Assembly: GCA_005882235.1 (NCBI GenBank)
Contig: VBCT01000195.1
Coordinates: 1-9,058, forward strand
Length of the DNA stretch: 9,058 nt
From: Betaproteobacteria bacterium
Lineage (GTDB): Bacteria > Pseudomonadota > Gammaproteobacteria > Burkholderiales > SG8-39
Reading direction: 5' to 3'
This document shows, piece after piece, positions 1 through 7,305 of this stretch. Position 1 is the first letter of the stretch. Every line of letters begins with the position of its first letter. Position numbers and translations under genes: made by a program. A model generated the notes under the pieces. That model made no database searches. It had not been told where the DNA came from and saw only the letters and a list, made by a program, of their open reading frames with translations.

Positions 1-125
1 ATGTGCGTGCCGGTAAGGCAAAGGTCTTCGCGCAACCAGTCCACCAGCGACAGGCGCGCGGGCACATGGGCCGATCGCGGCTTGCCGTTGACTTCGACCG
101 ATACCGCGTGAAGCGTCTCGCTCAC
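1..125 (-). CDS. CoxS-like 2Fe-2S subunit of a molybdenum hydroxylase (N-terminal part, cut by window edge)
   Basis: The first 41 residues are visible, starting at a GTG codon (123-125). They read as the N-terminal ferredoxin-like domain of xanthine-oxidase-family small subunits: a beta strand with V-N-G-K, then LVDWLREDLCLTGTH, which in this family comes directly before the first cluster cysteines (GTHxGC), here just outside the window. The protein would carry two 2Fe-2S clusters and pass electrons from the molybdenum cofactor subunit to the FAD subunit. The GTG start overlaps the TGA stop of the upstream FAD-subunit gene (GTGA, 4-nt overlap), so translation is probably coupled. The M-then-S gene order matches coxMSL operons, so a large molybdopterin subunit is expected beyond the left edge. 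The substrate (CO, purine, nicotinate or an aromatic compound) cannot be told without that subunit. Confidence 0.85.
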   Translation of the reverse strand, partial: MSETLHAVSVEVNGKPRSAHVPARLSLVDWLREDLCLTGTH

Positions 126-997
126 CGGCTTCGCGCTCTTTCGCGCGCTTCGCGCAGCGCCCGGGCTGCGAGCACGCCGGCGAGGTGCCGGCGATATTCG
201 GCGCTTGCGTGGAGGTCGCTGCCGGGCTCCGTTTCGGTCGCCGCGGCGTGGGCTGCGTCGTTTACCGCCGCGTCGTCGAGACGCGTGCCGACCAGGCGTG
301 CTGCGATCTTCGGAAACGCGAGCGGCGTCCCCCCGGCGCCCCCCAGGCCGAATGCCGCGCGTACGCAGCGCCCGTCGCCGTCGATCGCGATCTGGGCCGC
401 GGCCGCGACCATCGCGAAGTCGCCGTGGCGCACGGAGATTTCGGTGAAAGCGGAGCCCGTGTGTCGCCAGGACCACGCTGGCCAATGGATTTCCTCGAGG
501 CATTCATCGGATCGCGCGGACGTCGCCATGGGACCGGAGAAAAATCTCTCGGCTTCGAGCGTGCGCGTGCCGCTCCCTGAGCGCAGCAGCATGCGCGCTC
601 CGAGCACTTGCGCGACGAGCGGCAGCTCGGCGCACGGATCGGCGTGCGCGAGGCTGCCGCCCAAGGTGCCGCGGTTCCTCGTCTGCACGTGCCCCACCCA
701 GGCGAGCGCTTGCGCGAGGAGCGGCACGCGCGCGGCGAGAGCCGGGTCGCGCTCGATCGTGCACTGCCGCGTGCAGGCGCCGGTGCGCACGGCATCTTTT
801 TCGACGGAAACGAACTTGAGCGCGGCGATCTCGTTGATGTCGATGAGCCACGCGGGCCGCACCAGGCGCATCGCCATCATCGGCACGAGGCTCTGGCCGC
901 CGGCGAGGAGCTTCGCGCCGTCGCCGTGGCGGCGAAGCAGCTCGCAGGCTTCGGCGACCGATGCGGCGCGGGCATACTCGAAAGGAGGGGCTTTCAA
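122..997 (-). CDS. CoxM-like FAD-binding subunit of a molybdenum hydroxylase
   Basis: This 291-residue protein has the usual length of the medium subunit of three-component xanthine-oxidase-family enzymes, which takes electrons from the 2Fe-2S subunit via FAD. Two FAD-binding motifs of the family are visible: AGGQSLVPMM at residues 32-41, and TRNRGTLGGSLAHADPCAELP-like sequence at about 106-126. The C-terminal third (from about residue 175) resembles the CO dehydrogenase flavoprotein C-terminal domain. The loop that carries an extra 4Fe-4S cluster in 4-hydroxybenzoyl-CoA reductase is not apparent. The start is TTG at 997-995; the next in-frame ATG lies inside the first FAD motif, so TTG is the only sensible start, and GAGG-rich sequence lies a little upstream. 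TTG overlaps the TGA stop of the glycosyltransferase gene (TTGA), and its own TGA overlaps the GTG of the 2Fe-2S subunit gene. Family assignment is firm; substrate is unknown. Confidence 0.9.
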   Translation of the reverse strand: MKAPPFEYARAASVAEACELLRRHGDGAKLLAGGQSLVPMMAMRLVRPAWLIDINEIAALKFVSVEKDAVRTGACTRQCTIERDPALAARVPLLAQALAWVGHVQTRNRGTLGGSLAHADPCAELPLVAQVLGARMLLRSGSGTRTLEAERFFSGPMATSARSDECLEEIHWPAWSWRHTGSAFTEISVRHGDFAMVAAAAQIAIDGDGRCVRAAFGLGGAGGTPLAFPKIAARLVGTRLDDAAVNDAAHAAATETEPGSDLHASAEYRRHLAGVLAARALREARERARSR

Positions 998-2175
998 GTG
1001 GCCGGCCTCGCCTCTGCGAGAAAGGTCTCCATCGCGCGTATCGGTGCGTCATCGTCGAAGAGGATATGGCGACCAGCCTCGATGCGCCCTCGTATGCTCT
1101 TGCGATATTCGCCGTCGCGTGCGAGTCTTGTCGCGACGGCCACGTATTCCTCCGGGGACGAGGCAACGAGCTCCTGCAACCTCATGCGCTTGAGAATGCC
1201 GCTCGCCAGTCTGCCGCGGAGGAAGCGCCCCTCCACGGTGACGATCGGCAAGGCGGATTCCACGGCCTGCATCGCGGTGTTGAAACCTGAGAAGCCGATG
1301 GTATCGAGCAGCACGTCTGCGCGTTGCAGCAATCCGTAGAATGACGGTCGATCCAGCCAGGGGACAAAGACGCCGAAATCGCCGAAATCCAGTCCGTCGC
1401 GTGCGAATGCGAGCTCGAGGCGCCGCCGCAGCTTGTTCGACAATTCTCCGGACCCGTGGCGAAAGAATACGAAGCGGCAGCGTCCCAGCGCACGGGCGAT
1501 TCCAGGGAGTACCTGGTCATGCTGGGGCGCGTACTTAAACGGCACGCCGGGGCACACGAAAACGGGAGCGTCCGAGGCGGAGTCCAGCTCGGCCAGACCC
1601 GGATCCGCAGGTGCGATCTGGGTGGGCTGGTAGGAGCAACCCAGGTGCGGCAAGGTCACGAGCCGCTCCGTGTAGTGAGCTTGCCCATCGGCCGGCTCCA
1701 TGTCCTGCGCGGACAGGTAGTAGTCGATCGTCGCCAATCCGCTGGTTTCTGGATGTCCCCAGGTCGTAACCTGTACCGGCGCAAGGCGCAGGCTCGCCAG
1801 CCGGACCGTCATCGGGAACATCCCGATCTCGGGATAGACGAGCACGTCCGGGCGCCTATCGACGATCGCCTGCGCCCACTGGTACAGCCCGCGCGCTCCC
1901 TCTTCGAAGTGGGCAGCGTGCGAGCGGGCGAAAGCGGTTTCCCCGTCGTGGTCGAATCCGAGGTGGAATGCCTCGAGAGCGAAACGGGTCGGGTCCAGCT
2001 TCTGAAACCAGCCTTTGACGATCGCGTTCCACACCGAATGGTTTCGGAAATGCGGCGAGACGACTCCCACACGGACCAGCCCGCCCTTGCGGCGCTCGGC
2101 GGCGCTCGCTCGATGGGGCCGCCAGGCCCTGCCGACGCGACCATTCGGCCATGATGCGCACGCAAAGGCCCCCAT
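994..2175 (-). CDS. GT41 (O-GlcNAc transferase/SPINDLY-like) catalytic domain; C-terminal part of a frameshifted TPR glycosyltransferase
   Basis: From about 2100 down to 994 this frame encodes a GT41-type catalytic region with no usable start of its own; 2175 is only the nearest upstream ATG, and sequence from 2175 to about 2105 is probably out of frame. Visible family blocks in order are VRVGVVSPHFRNHSVW (N-lobe entry), PVQVTTWGHPETSGLATIDY (like the G-x-P-x-T-S/T-G block of OGT), CPGVPFKYAPQHDQVLPGIA (the F-x-K-x-x-P block carrying the conserved lysine), and DVLLDTIGFSGFNTAMQAVE followed by LPIVTVEGRFLRGRLASGIL (nucleotide-sugar binding). Such enzymes usually transfer a sugar from a UDP-sugar to protein Ser/Thr or Asn in the cytoplasm; acceptor and sugar are unknown here. 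The matching TPR domain lies just upstream in a frame offset by one nucleotide. The TGA stop overlaps the TTG start of the CoxM-like gene. Confidence 0.75.
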   Translation of the reverse strand: MGAFACASWPNGRVGRAWRPHRASAAERRKGGLVRVGVVSPHFRNHSVWNAIVKGWFQKLDPTRFALEAFHLGFDHDGETAFARSHAAHFEEGARGLYQWAQAIVDRRPDVLVYPEIGMFPMTVRLASLRLAPVQVTTWGHPETSGLATIDYYLSAQDMEPADGQAHYTERLVTLPHLGCSYQPTQIAPADPGLAELDSASDAPVFVCPGVPFKYAPQHDQVLPGIARALGRCRFVFFRHGSGELSNKLRRRLELAFARDGLDFGDFGVFVPWLDRPSFYGLLQRADVLLDTIGFSGFNTAMQAVESALPIVTVEGRFLRGRLASGILKRMRLQELVASSPEEYVAVATRLARDGEYRKSIRGRIEAGRHILFDDDAPIRAMETFLAEARPAT

Positions 2176-3286
2176 ACCGCTCGAGCAGGGGCCGGTTGCT
2201 GTACTCCTGGTACGCGAGGTAGAACGGCTGATGCGTCCCGACCGCCTTGGCGCCGAGGGTAAGGCGCGCGCCGGCGAACCAGCCCTCCAGCCCCTCCAGC
2301 TCACGTGCGAACGCCTGACGATGGCGCTCCGGGTCTGCGTCGCTTTCGCATACTGCGGGTAGCTGCGCCATGGCGAGGGCCCAGCGCGCCTCGGCGAATT
2401 CCGGCTCGATCGCGAGCGCGTCGCGAAAGCAGGCGACGGCTTCTTCGGGGCGGTCGGCATCCGAGAGCGCGACTCCCAGGTTGTAGCGGACCCCCGCCAC
2501 GTTGGGGTGCAGCGCGATCGCCCTCCTGTAGCAGGCAACGGCCTCCTGCAGCTGTCCCTTGTCTTTGAGCACGTCCCCCAGATTGGAGAGCCCCGGCCCG
2601 AAATCGGGGCTGAGAGCGAGAGCTCTTTGGCACGAGGCAGCCGCTTCGTCGAGCCGACCGGCCTCTCTGAGAAAGTGCCCGAGGTTGGAATGGCCCTCCG
2701 GGGATTCAGGGTCGATGCGAATCGCGTCGAGGCAGGACTCGATCGCCTCGCCGGGCCGACCGAGGGTCGCGAACGCCTGCGCCAAGTCCAGACGCAGGCG
2801 GTACGAGCCTGGCAGGAGGCGCAAAGCGCTGCGATAACAGGGAATCGCCTGCTCCGGCCGGTCTTGCGCGATCCAGGCGCTGGCGAGATTCAGATGCGCG
2901 TCGAGGTAGTCCGGCTGCAGCGCAATAGCTCGCTCGAAGCTCGCCGTCGCTTCCGCCAGTCTTCTCTGCTTCATCCACACGTTGCCCAGATTGTTGTGCG
3001 CGGGTGGATTGGCTGGATTCCGGGATAGCGCCTGCGATATCAATCGATGAGCCTCCTCGTGCCGGCCCTCCTGATAGGCGATCACCCCTGAAAAGTGCAA
3101 GGCGTCGATATTCTGCGGATCGAGACGCAGGGCGTCCGCGTATGCCGCTTCGGCTTCGCGGAGGCGCCCCGCCTGGTGATGTTGCAATCCGTCGCGAGCG
3201 CGCTCGTCCGCTGTTCCGCCATCTGCGCGCGGCGCGGCATTCGCCTGGGGCGCCGACTTTGTGGCTCTCCTGAACCAATTCGGCAT
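1856..3286 (-). CDS. TPR-repeat domain; N-terminal part of a frameshifted GT41 glycosyltransferase
   Basis: This frame begins at ATG 3286-3284 (MPNWFRRATKSAPQ...; a TTG sits one codon upstream). After a short basic head it gives eight consecutive 34-residue TPR units from about residue 26 to 297, each with the typical NLG...G/R...EA...A...PD pattern, for example AHNNLGNVWMKQRRLAEA and LSNLGDVLKDKGQLQEAVAC. In OGT-like enzymes the TPR superhelix binds and selects the protein acceptor. A linker follows (PFYLAYQEYSNRPLLERYGG, then IMAEW), as in SPINDLY-type proteins just before the catalytic domain. Beyond about 2150 the frame turns into arginine-rich nonsense ending at 1856, while the catalytic domain continues in the frame one nucleotide further on. 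Joined, the product would be about 764 residues, normal for this family. The ribosome binding site is weak. The gene diverges from the Bug-receptor gene. Confidence 0.8.
   Translation of the reverse strand: MPNWFRRATKSAPQANAAPRADGGTADERARDGLQHHQAGRLREAEAAYADALRLDPQNIDALHFSGVIAYQEGRHEEAHRLISQALSRNPANPPAHNNLGNVWMKQRRLAEATASFERAIALQPDYLDAHLNLASAWIAQDRPEQAIPCYRSALRLLPGSYRLRLDLAQAFATLGRPGEAIESCLDAIRIDPESPEGHSNLGHFLREAGRLDEAAASCQRALALSPDFGPGLSNLGDVLKDKGQLQEAVACYRRAIALHPNVAGVRYNLGVALSDADRPEEAVACFRDALAIEPEFAEARWALAMAQLPAVCESDADPERHRQAFARELEGLEGWFAGARLTLGAKAVGTHQPFYLAYQEYSNRPLLERYGGLCVRIMAEWSRRQGLAAPSSERRRAPQGRAGPCGSRLAAFPKPFGVERDRQRLVSEAGPDPFRSRGIPPRIRPRRGNRFRPLARCPLRRGSARAVPVGAGDRR
2079..2152 (-). 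other. Frameshift junction inside the TPR-GT41 gene
   Basis: The TPR frame keeps family-like sequence down to the ATG of IMAEW at 2152. The catalytic frame is recognisable from AERRKGGLVRVGV at about 2103-2060. The two frames differ so that one extra base (or two missing bases) lies in this interval. The stretch is rich in GGCGGC, GGGGCC and GCCGCC runs, which favour indels in vivo and in sequencing. I see no recognised +1 slippery site or internal stop that would suggest programmed frameshifting. Confidence 0.75.
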
Positions 3287-3322
3287 CAAGGGCTCGGTCG
3301 AGTTAGACTTCTTTCAGATTGG

Positions 3323-3334
3323 CCCGACATCGGG
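3323..3334. promoter_or_regulatory. Candidate operator palindrome between divergent genes
   Basis: CCCGACATCGGG is a perfect inverted repeat (5-bp arms, 2-bp centre) in the 77-bp gap between the divergent TPR-glycosyltransferase gene and the Bug-receptor gene. A site placed here could control either or both. No regulator gene is in the window and no convincing -35/-10 pair is visible, and in GC-rich DNA such short repeats arise by chance, so this is only a candidate. Confidence 0.25.
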
Positions 3335-3363
3335 ACGACAAAGCGTATCGTTCGGGTTCGATT

Positions 3364-4356
3364 ATGCATAAAGATGCGCGAATCGTGCAGCCATATATGA
3401 GGTGGATGGCAGCCGGCGCGATTGCGCTGTGCGCCGCGCAGTCCGCCGCATGGGCGCAGGCCTGGCCGGCGAAACCGATCAAGGTCATCGTACCGTTCAC
3501 GCCAGGGAGCGGCACCGACATCATTGCGCGCACCGTGTCGGAGAGGCTTTCGCCCCAGCTTGGGCAGCCAATCGTGATCGAGAACCGCCCCGGCGCGGGG
3601 GGCACCATAGGCGCGGCGGTGGTGGCGAAATCCGGTCCCGACGGCTACACGCTTTTCGTGCACTCCTCGTCGTATACGGTCACACCGTCCACGTACAGGG
3701 ACCTGCCGTACGACACGCTTCGCGACCTGACCGGCGTCGTGCCCCTTGCTTTGCTGCCCAACGTGCTCGTGATGGCGCCTTCGAAGGGCATTCGCTCGGT
3801 GAAGGAGCTCGTCGCTGCGGCGAAAGCGAAGCCCGGCTCCCTTAATTCCGCCTCCGTCGGCATCGGCAGCGCGACGCACCTCAACGCCGAGCGCTTTCGT
3901 CTCGGAGCCGGCATCGAGACCGTCAACGTCCCTTTTAAGGGCTCGCCGGAAGCGCTTACTGAAATCGTCACGGGCCGCGTCGATTTCTATTTCTGCCCCG
4001 TCAACGCAGTGCTGCCGCTGCTGAAGGACGGCAAGCTCGTCGCCCTCGCAGTGGGGAGCACGAGGCGCTCGCTCGCGCTGCCCGACCTGCCGACCACGCT
4101 CGAAGCGGGCGTCCCGAACTCTGATTACAACTTCTGGGTGGGGATGTTCGCACCGGCGAAGACGCCGCGCGAGGTCGTAAACCATCTCTATCTGGAAACG
4201 GCGAAGGCGCTGCGTGCGGCCGACGTGCGCGAGAAGATGGCGCGCCTCGGCGCCGAGCCGATGGACTACAACCCCGAGCAGTTCAACGCCTATCTCCGCG
4301 AGGAGATCGCCGTCAATGCCGCGCTGGTGAAGGCGGCGGGCATCAAGTCGGAATAG
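3364..4356 (+). CDS. Bug-family (TctC-like) periplasmic solute-binding protein of a tripartite tricarboxylate transporter
   Basis: This 330-residue protein is of normal length for the Bug family. These proteins bind organic acids (carboxylates, amino acids, aromatic acids) in the periplasm for TctAB-type permeases or act as sensors. A signal peptide runs over about residues 1-31: charged start, hydrophobic MAAGAIALCAAQSAA, then an A-W-A-Q-A cleavage region. The mature protein opens with the family signature WPAKPIKVIVPFTPGSGTD, followed by LGQPIVIENRPGAGGTIGA and PDGYTLF, which line the ligand cleft. ATG 3364 is preferred over ATG 3397 or 3406 because it gives a normal basic n-region; no start has a strong ribosome binding site (GAGGTGG lies too close to 3406). 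No TctA or TctB permease gene is adjacent, as is common for orphan Bug receptors. The ligand is not predictable. Its stop lies 16 nt from the convergent kinase gene's stop. Confidence 0.93.
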   Translation: MHKDARIVQPYMRWMAAGAIALCAAQSAAWAQAWPAKPIKVIVPFTPGSGTDIIARTVSERLSPQLGQPIVIENRPGAGGTIGAAVVAKSGPDGYTLFVHSSSYTVTPSTYRDLPYDTLRDLTGVVPLALLPNVLVMAPSKGIRSVKELVAAAKAKPGSLNSASVGIGSATHLNAERFRLGAGIETVNVPFKGSPEALTEIVTGRVDFYFCPVNAVLPLLKDGKLVALAVGSTRRSLALPDLPTTLEAGVPNSDYNFWVGMFAPAKTPREVVNHLYLETAKALRAADVREKMARLGAEPMDYNPEQFNAYLREEIAVNAALVKAAGIKSE

Positions 4357-4372
4357 CGACGAGCGAACGGCG

Positions 4373-5514
<1,142 letters not shown>

Positions 5515-5533
<19 letters not shown>

Positions 5534-6243
5534 CGGACTTTTTCGATCACGCCGCCGAGGACCCTCTCGCCCTGCGCGATCGTTTGCCGGATTTTGACGA
5601 CAACGCCGTCCACGAACTTCTGGTGACCCTCGGCAGACACCCGGGCTGCGACGCCGGCCCCGATGAGTCCGATCACGGCCGCGACGCTCAGCGCGAAGAA
5701 GCGTGTCCGCCTTCGCTCGGCCACCCGCCCGTCCGGGCTGAACAGCTCGTGGGTCCGAAGCCCCGCATCGGTAAAAACCCCCGCCGGAAAAAGGCCGGAT
5801 TCGAGCCCCGGTGAGGCATCGGCCATGGCGTCGCGGAAGGACCGCGACATCAGCAGGCGCGAGGGCGAAGCAAACTCGGCAACGCTCGCCGCCACGGCGA
5901 TGCCGTCGCCGATCAGCCCGTCGTCGTGCCGACCGCTTGTCGCCAGCTGCACGGCGCCGTGATTGACCCCGACGCAAAGGGGGAGCCCGGCCGCCGTCGC
6001 GGCGAGCGCGCGCTCGGCCAGGCGCAACGCTCCCTTGGGATCGCCGAGAACCACGATGGCGGCCCCGTCCGCGGCGTCGAGCACGATGCGGCTCGCGGGC
6101 GCGAGCTCCACGGTGGTCACCGCCACTACGGCTTCGAGCTGCGCCCGCAGGCGCGCCTGTTCCTGGACAGGCCTGCGGGCGAACTCCTGGATTTTCAGAA
6201 AGACGACGCTAGCGAGGGTCGCAGCCGCGTTCGCTGTTTTCAT
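5515..6243 (-). CDS. Membrane-anchored class III cyclase homologue, probably catalytically inactive
   Basis: This 242-residue protein has a class III adenylate/guanylate cyclase homology domain at about residues 10-170, a membrane helix at about 182-200 (FFALSVAAVIGLIGAGVAA) and a short tail. The fold is recognisable from SVVFLKIQEFARRPV, RIVLDAADGAAIVVLGDP, LPLCVGVNHGAV and LIGDGIAVAASVAEFASP. Compared with the active-family pattern (F-x-D-I-x-G-Y/F-S/T; G-D-G-x-N-x-A-x-R), the first metal aspartate is Lys17, the transition-state asparagine is Ala116 and the arginine is Ser120; the second metal aspartate is kept (Asp59). Loss of these residues argues against cyclase activity and for a ligand-sensing or scaffolding role. 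The gene ends inside the first codons of the kinase gene, suggesting a sensor-kinase pair at the membrane. ATG 6243 has no strong ribosome binding site. Fold confidence is high; inactivity is inferred from residues. Confidence 0.85.
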
Positions 6244-6295
6244 TTGCCAAGAACCGACAGTGTTGCGATCTTACCGTTTACCTATCCCTTGCGCT

Positions 6296-6301
6296 TACAA
6301 T
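6296..6301 (+). promoter_or_regulatory. Possible -10 box (TACAAT) for the dioxygenase gene
   Basis: TACAAT lies 47 nt before the dioxygenase start in the 105-bp gap shared with the divergent cyclase-homology gene. This patch is more AT-rich than its surroundings. The best upstream partner is TTACCG at 6271-6276, but the 19-nt spacer is long, so the assignment is weak. Confidence 0.25.
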
Positions 6302-6338
6302 CTCCGACGTGACAGCGTAACGGATTTGGAACGGGAGC

Positions 6339-6343
6339 AAGGA
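6339..6343 (+). promoter_or_regulatory. Ribosome binding site of the dioxygenase gene
   Basis: AAGGA sits 5 nt before ATG 6349, a near-ideal Shine-Dalgarno element and the clearest in the window. It fixes the start codon of the dioxygenase. Confidence 0.7.
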
Positions 6344-6348
6344 CGCAA

Positions 6349-6864
6349 ATGACAGAACTCAAGGCGGTCAGCCTCGCGGAGGTTTCCGAGGGCATCAGCA
6401 AGAGCGTCAAGCCGGTGAGCATTCTCTGGCAGGCGCCCGACACCATCGCCTTCGTCGCGCGCGGGCGCCGCCAGCGCAGCGAGTTCCACGCGGATCCGAG
6501 CGACGAAGTCATGTACATGATCAAGGGCGAGATGAACCTGCACTACCTCACGCCCGAGGGCGCGGAGAAGGTGGCGCTCGTCCGCGAAGGCGAGATCATC
6601 TACTGCCCGGCCGGCGTGCGGCACTCGCCGCGCTTCTCCCCCGACTCGTTCCTGCTCGTGCTGGAGCGCAAGCGCCGCTCCGACGAGAGGGACCGCTTCT
6701 TCTGGTATTGCGAGAAGTGCCACGCGGAGCTGTACCAGGCGGTCCGGCACGTCGCCGACTACCGCGAGGATCCGGTGTCGCGCGTCTACGAGGAGTTCTA
6801 TTCGGAAGAGTCGCGCCGCACCTGCGGAAAGTGCGGGCACGTCACGCCGAGGCCTGCCGGCTAG
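6349..6864 (+). CDS. nbaC: 3-hydroxyanthranilate 3,4-dioxygenase
   Basis: This 171-residue cupin matches bacterial 3-hydroxyanthranilate 3,4-dioxygenase in length and motifs. The enzyme opens the ring of 3-hydroxyanthranilate with O2 to give 2-amino-3-carboxymuconate semialdehyde, in tryptophan (kynurenine) or 2-nitrobenzoate catabolism or toward quinolinate. Catalytic iron ligands correspond to His47, Glu53 and His92; substrate-contact residues to Arg43, Arg95 and Glu106 (in VLERKR). The C-terminal rubredoxin-like site is complete: C121-E-K-C124 and C159-G-K-C162. The HSPR stretch after His92 appears one residue shorter than the usual H-x-P-x-R. No kynureninase, kynurenine monooxygenase or true aminocarboxymuconate-semialdehyde decarboxylase gene is adjacent, so the gene stands alone here. 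An AAGGA site fixes the start. The symbol is the bacterial one used in 2-nitrobenzoate pathways (also haaO). Confidence 0.92.
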   Translation: MTELKAVSLAEVSEGISKSVKPVSILWQAPDTIAFVARGRRQRSEFHADPSDEVMYMIKGEMNLHYLTPEGAEKVALVREGEIIYCPAGVRHSPRFSPDSFLLVLERKRRSDERDRFFWYCEKCHAELYQAVRHVADYREDPVSRVYEEFYSEESRRTCGKCGHVTPRPAG

Positions 6865-7082
6865 CCAATCAGCCCGTCAGCCTTGGGGCTGAGCATCCTT
6901 CTGCTCTGGATTGCGGCGCTCAGAGTATCCAGGGTGAGCCGGTGCGCGCGGCTCGAGCGGCCGTAGGTCCGCTCGATGCTGTGCTTTGCGCTTTCCCAAT
7001 CCCCGCGCTCCATGTGCGAGTCGAACCCGATCGCTCCGTTCAGACCCCCTCCGGCCATGACCCCCTTGTACCAGGCGCCCAT
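6861..7082 (-). CDS. Small hypothetical protein, doubtful
   Basis: A 73-codon frame (MGAWYKGVMAGGG...) in the 441-bp gap between two convergent genes. I recognise no family. In its favour: the residue mix is protein-like rather than arginine-rich (e.g. GFDSHMERGDWESAKHSIER), the frame stays open for about 28 more codons upstream of the ATG, and its TAG stop shares the palindrome CTAG with the dioxygenase stop. Against it: there is no ribosome binding site, and the upstream open part has no normal start codon, so if real it may be a truncated remnant of a longer gene. Confidence 0.25.
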   Translation of the reverse strand: MGAWYKGVMAGGGLNGAIGFDSHMERGDWESAKHSIERTYGRSSRAHRLTLDTLSAAIQSRRMLSPKADGLIG

Positions 7083-7305
7083 CAGGCGATCCAGCGCTTC
7101 GCTGGAATCCGCTCGCGATACGCGAATTGCCCACGGTTGATCGGGATGGGAAATGACGGTGGCCTATCTTCGAGCCGACGACCGGCCCGGCCCGCCGCTC
7201 GCCCTCAACCCTATTCCGTCCATATGGCCCTCTCTCTCGCCCATTATGCCCTACTCGGCAGGCTTCTCTGTGCGCCACCACACGGAGATGGGAGACGCGC
7301 CGGCA
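6865..7305. other. Intergenic gap of 441 bp between convergent genes
   Basis: Apart from the doubtful small frame (6861-7082) and a short hairpin (6877-6892) I see no gene, RNA or repeat here. The stretch is less GC-biased than the flanking genes, especially 7140-7260. Overlapping plus- and minus-strand frames here are rich in arginine, glycine and proline, as expected of GC-rich noncoding or antisense sequence. Confidence 0.5.
6877..6892 (+). terminator. Short hairpin downstream of the dioxygenase gene
   Basis: TCAGCC-TTGG-GGCTGA forms a perfect 6-bp stem with a 4-nt loop, starting 12 nt after the dioxygenase stop. No T-run follows (only GCATCCTT), so it is a poor intrinsic terminator by classical rules; it might slow polymerase or protect the 3' end. 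Confidence 0.25.

Noticed and set aside
3..1193. Long plus-strand open frame across the left end
   Set aside because: Antisense to the CoxM-like gene and the glycosyltransferase end; arginine- and serine-rich composition with no family motif.
4357..4372. Terminator between the convergent Bug-receptor and kinase genes
   Set aside because: Only 16 nt, with a direct GACGAGCG repeat nearby but no stable hairpin or T-run.
5534..5977. N-terminal extension of the kinase frame up to 5977
   Set aside because: The extension is arginine-rich and lies over the well-defined cyclase-homology gene; the kinase fold begins right after ATG 5533.
6877..7281. Minus-strand frame of 134 codons in the intergenic gap
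   Set aside because: Arg/Gly-rich, no motif, conflicts with the more protein-like 73-codon frame.
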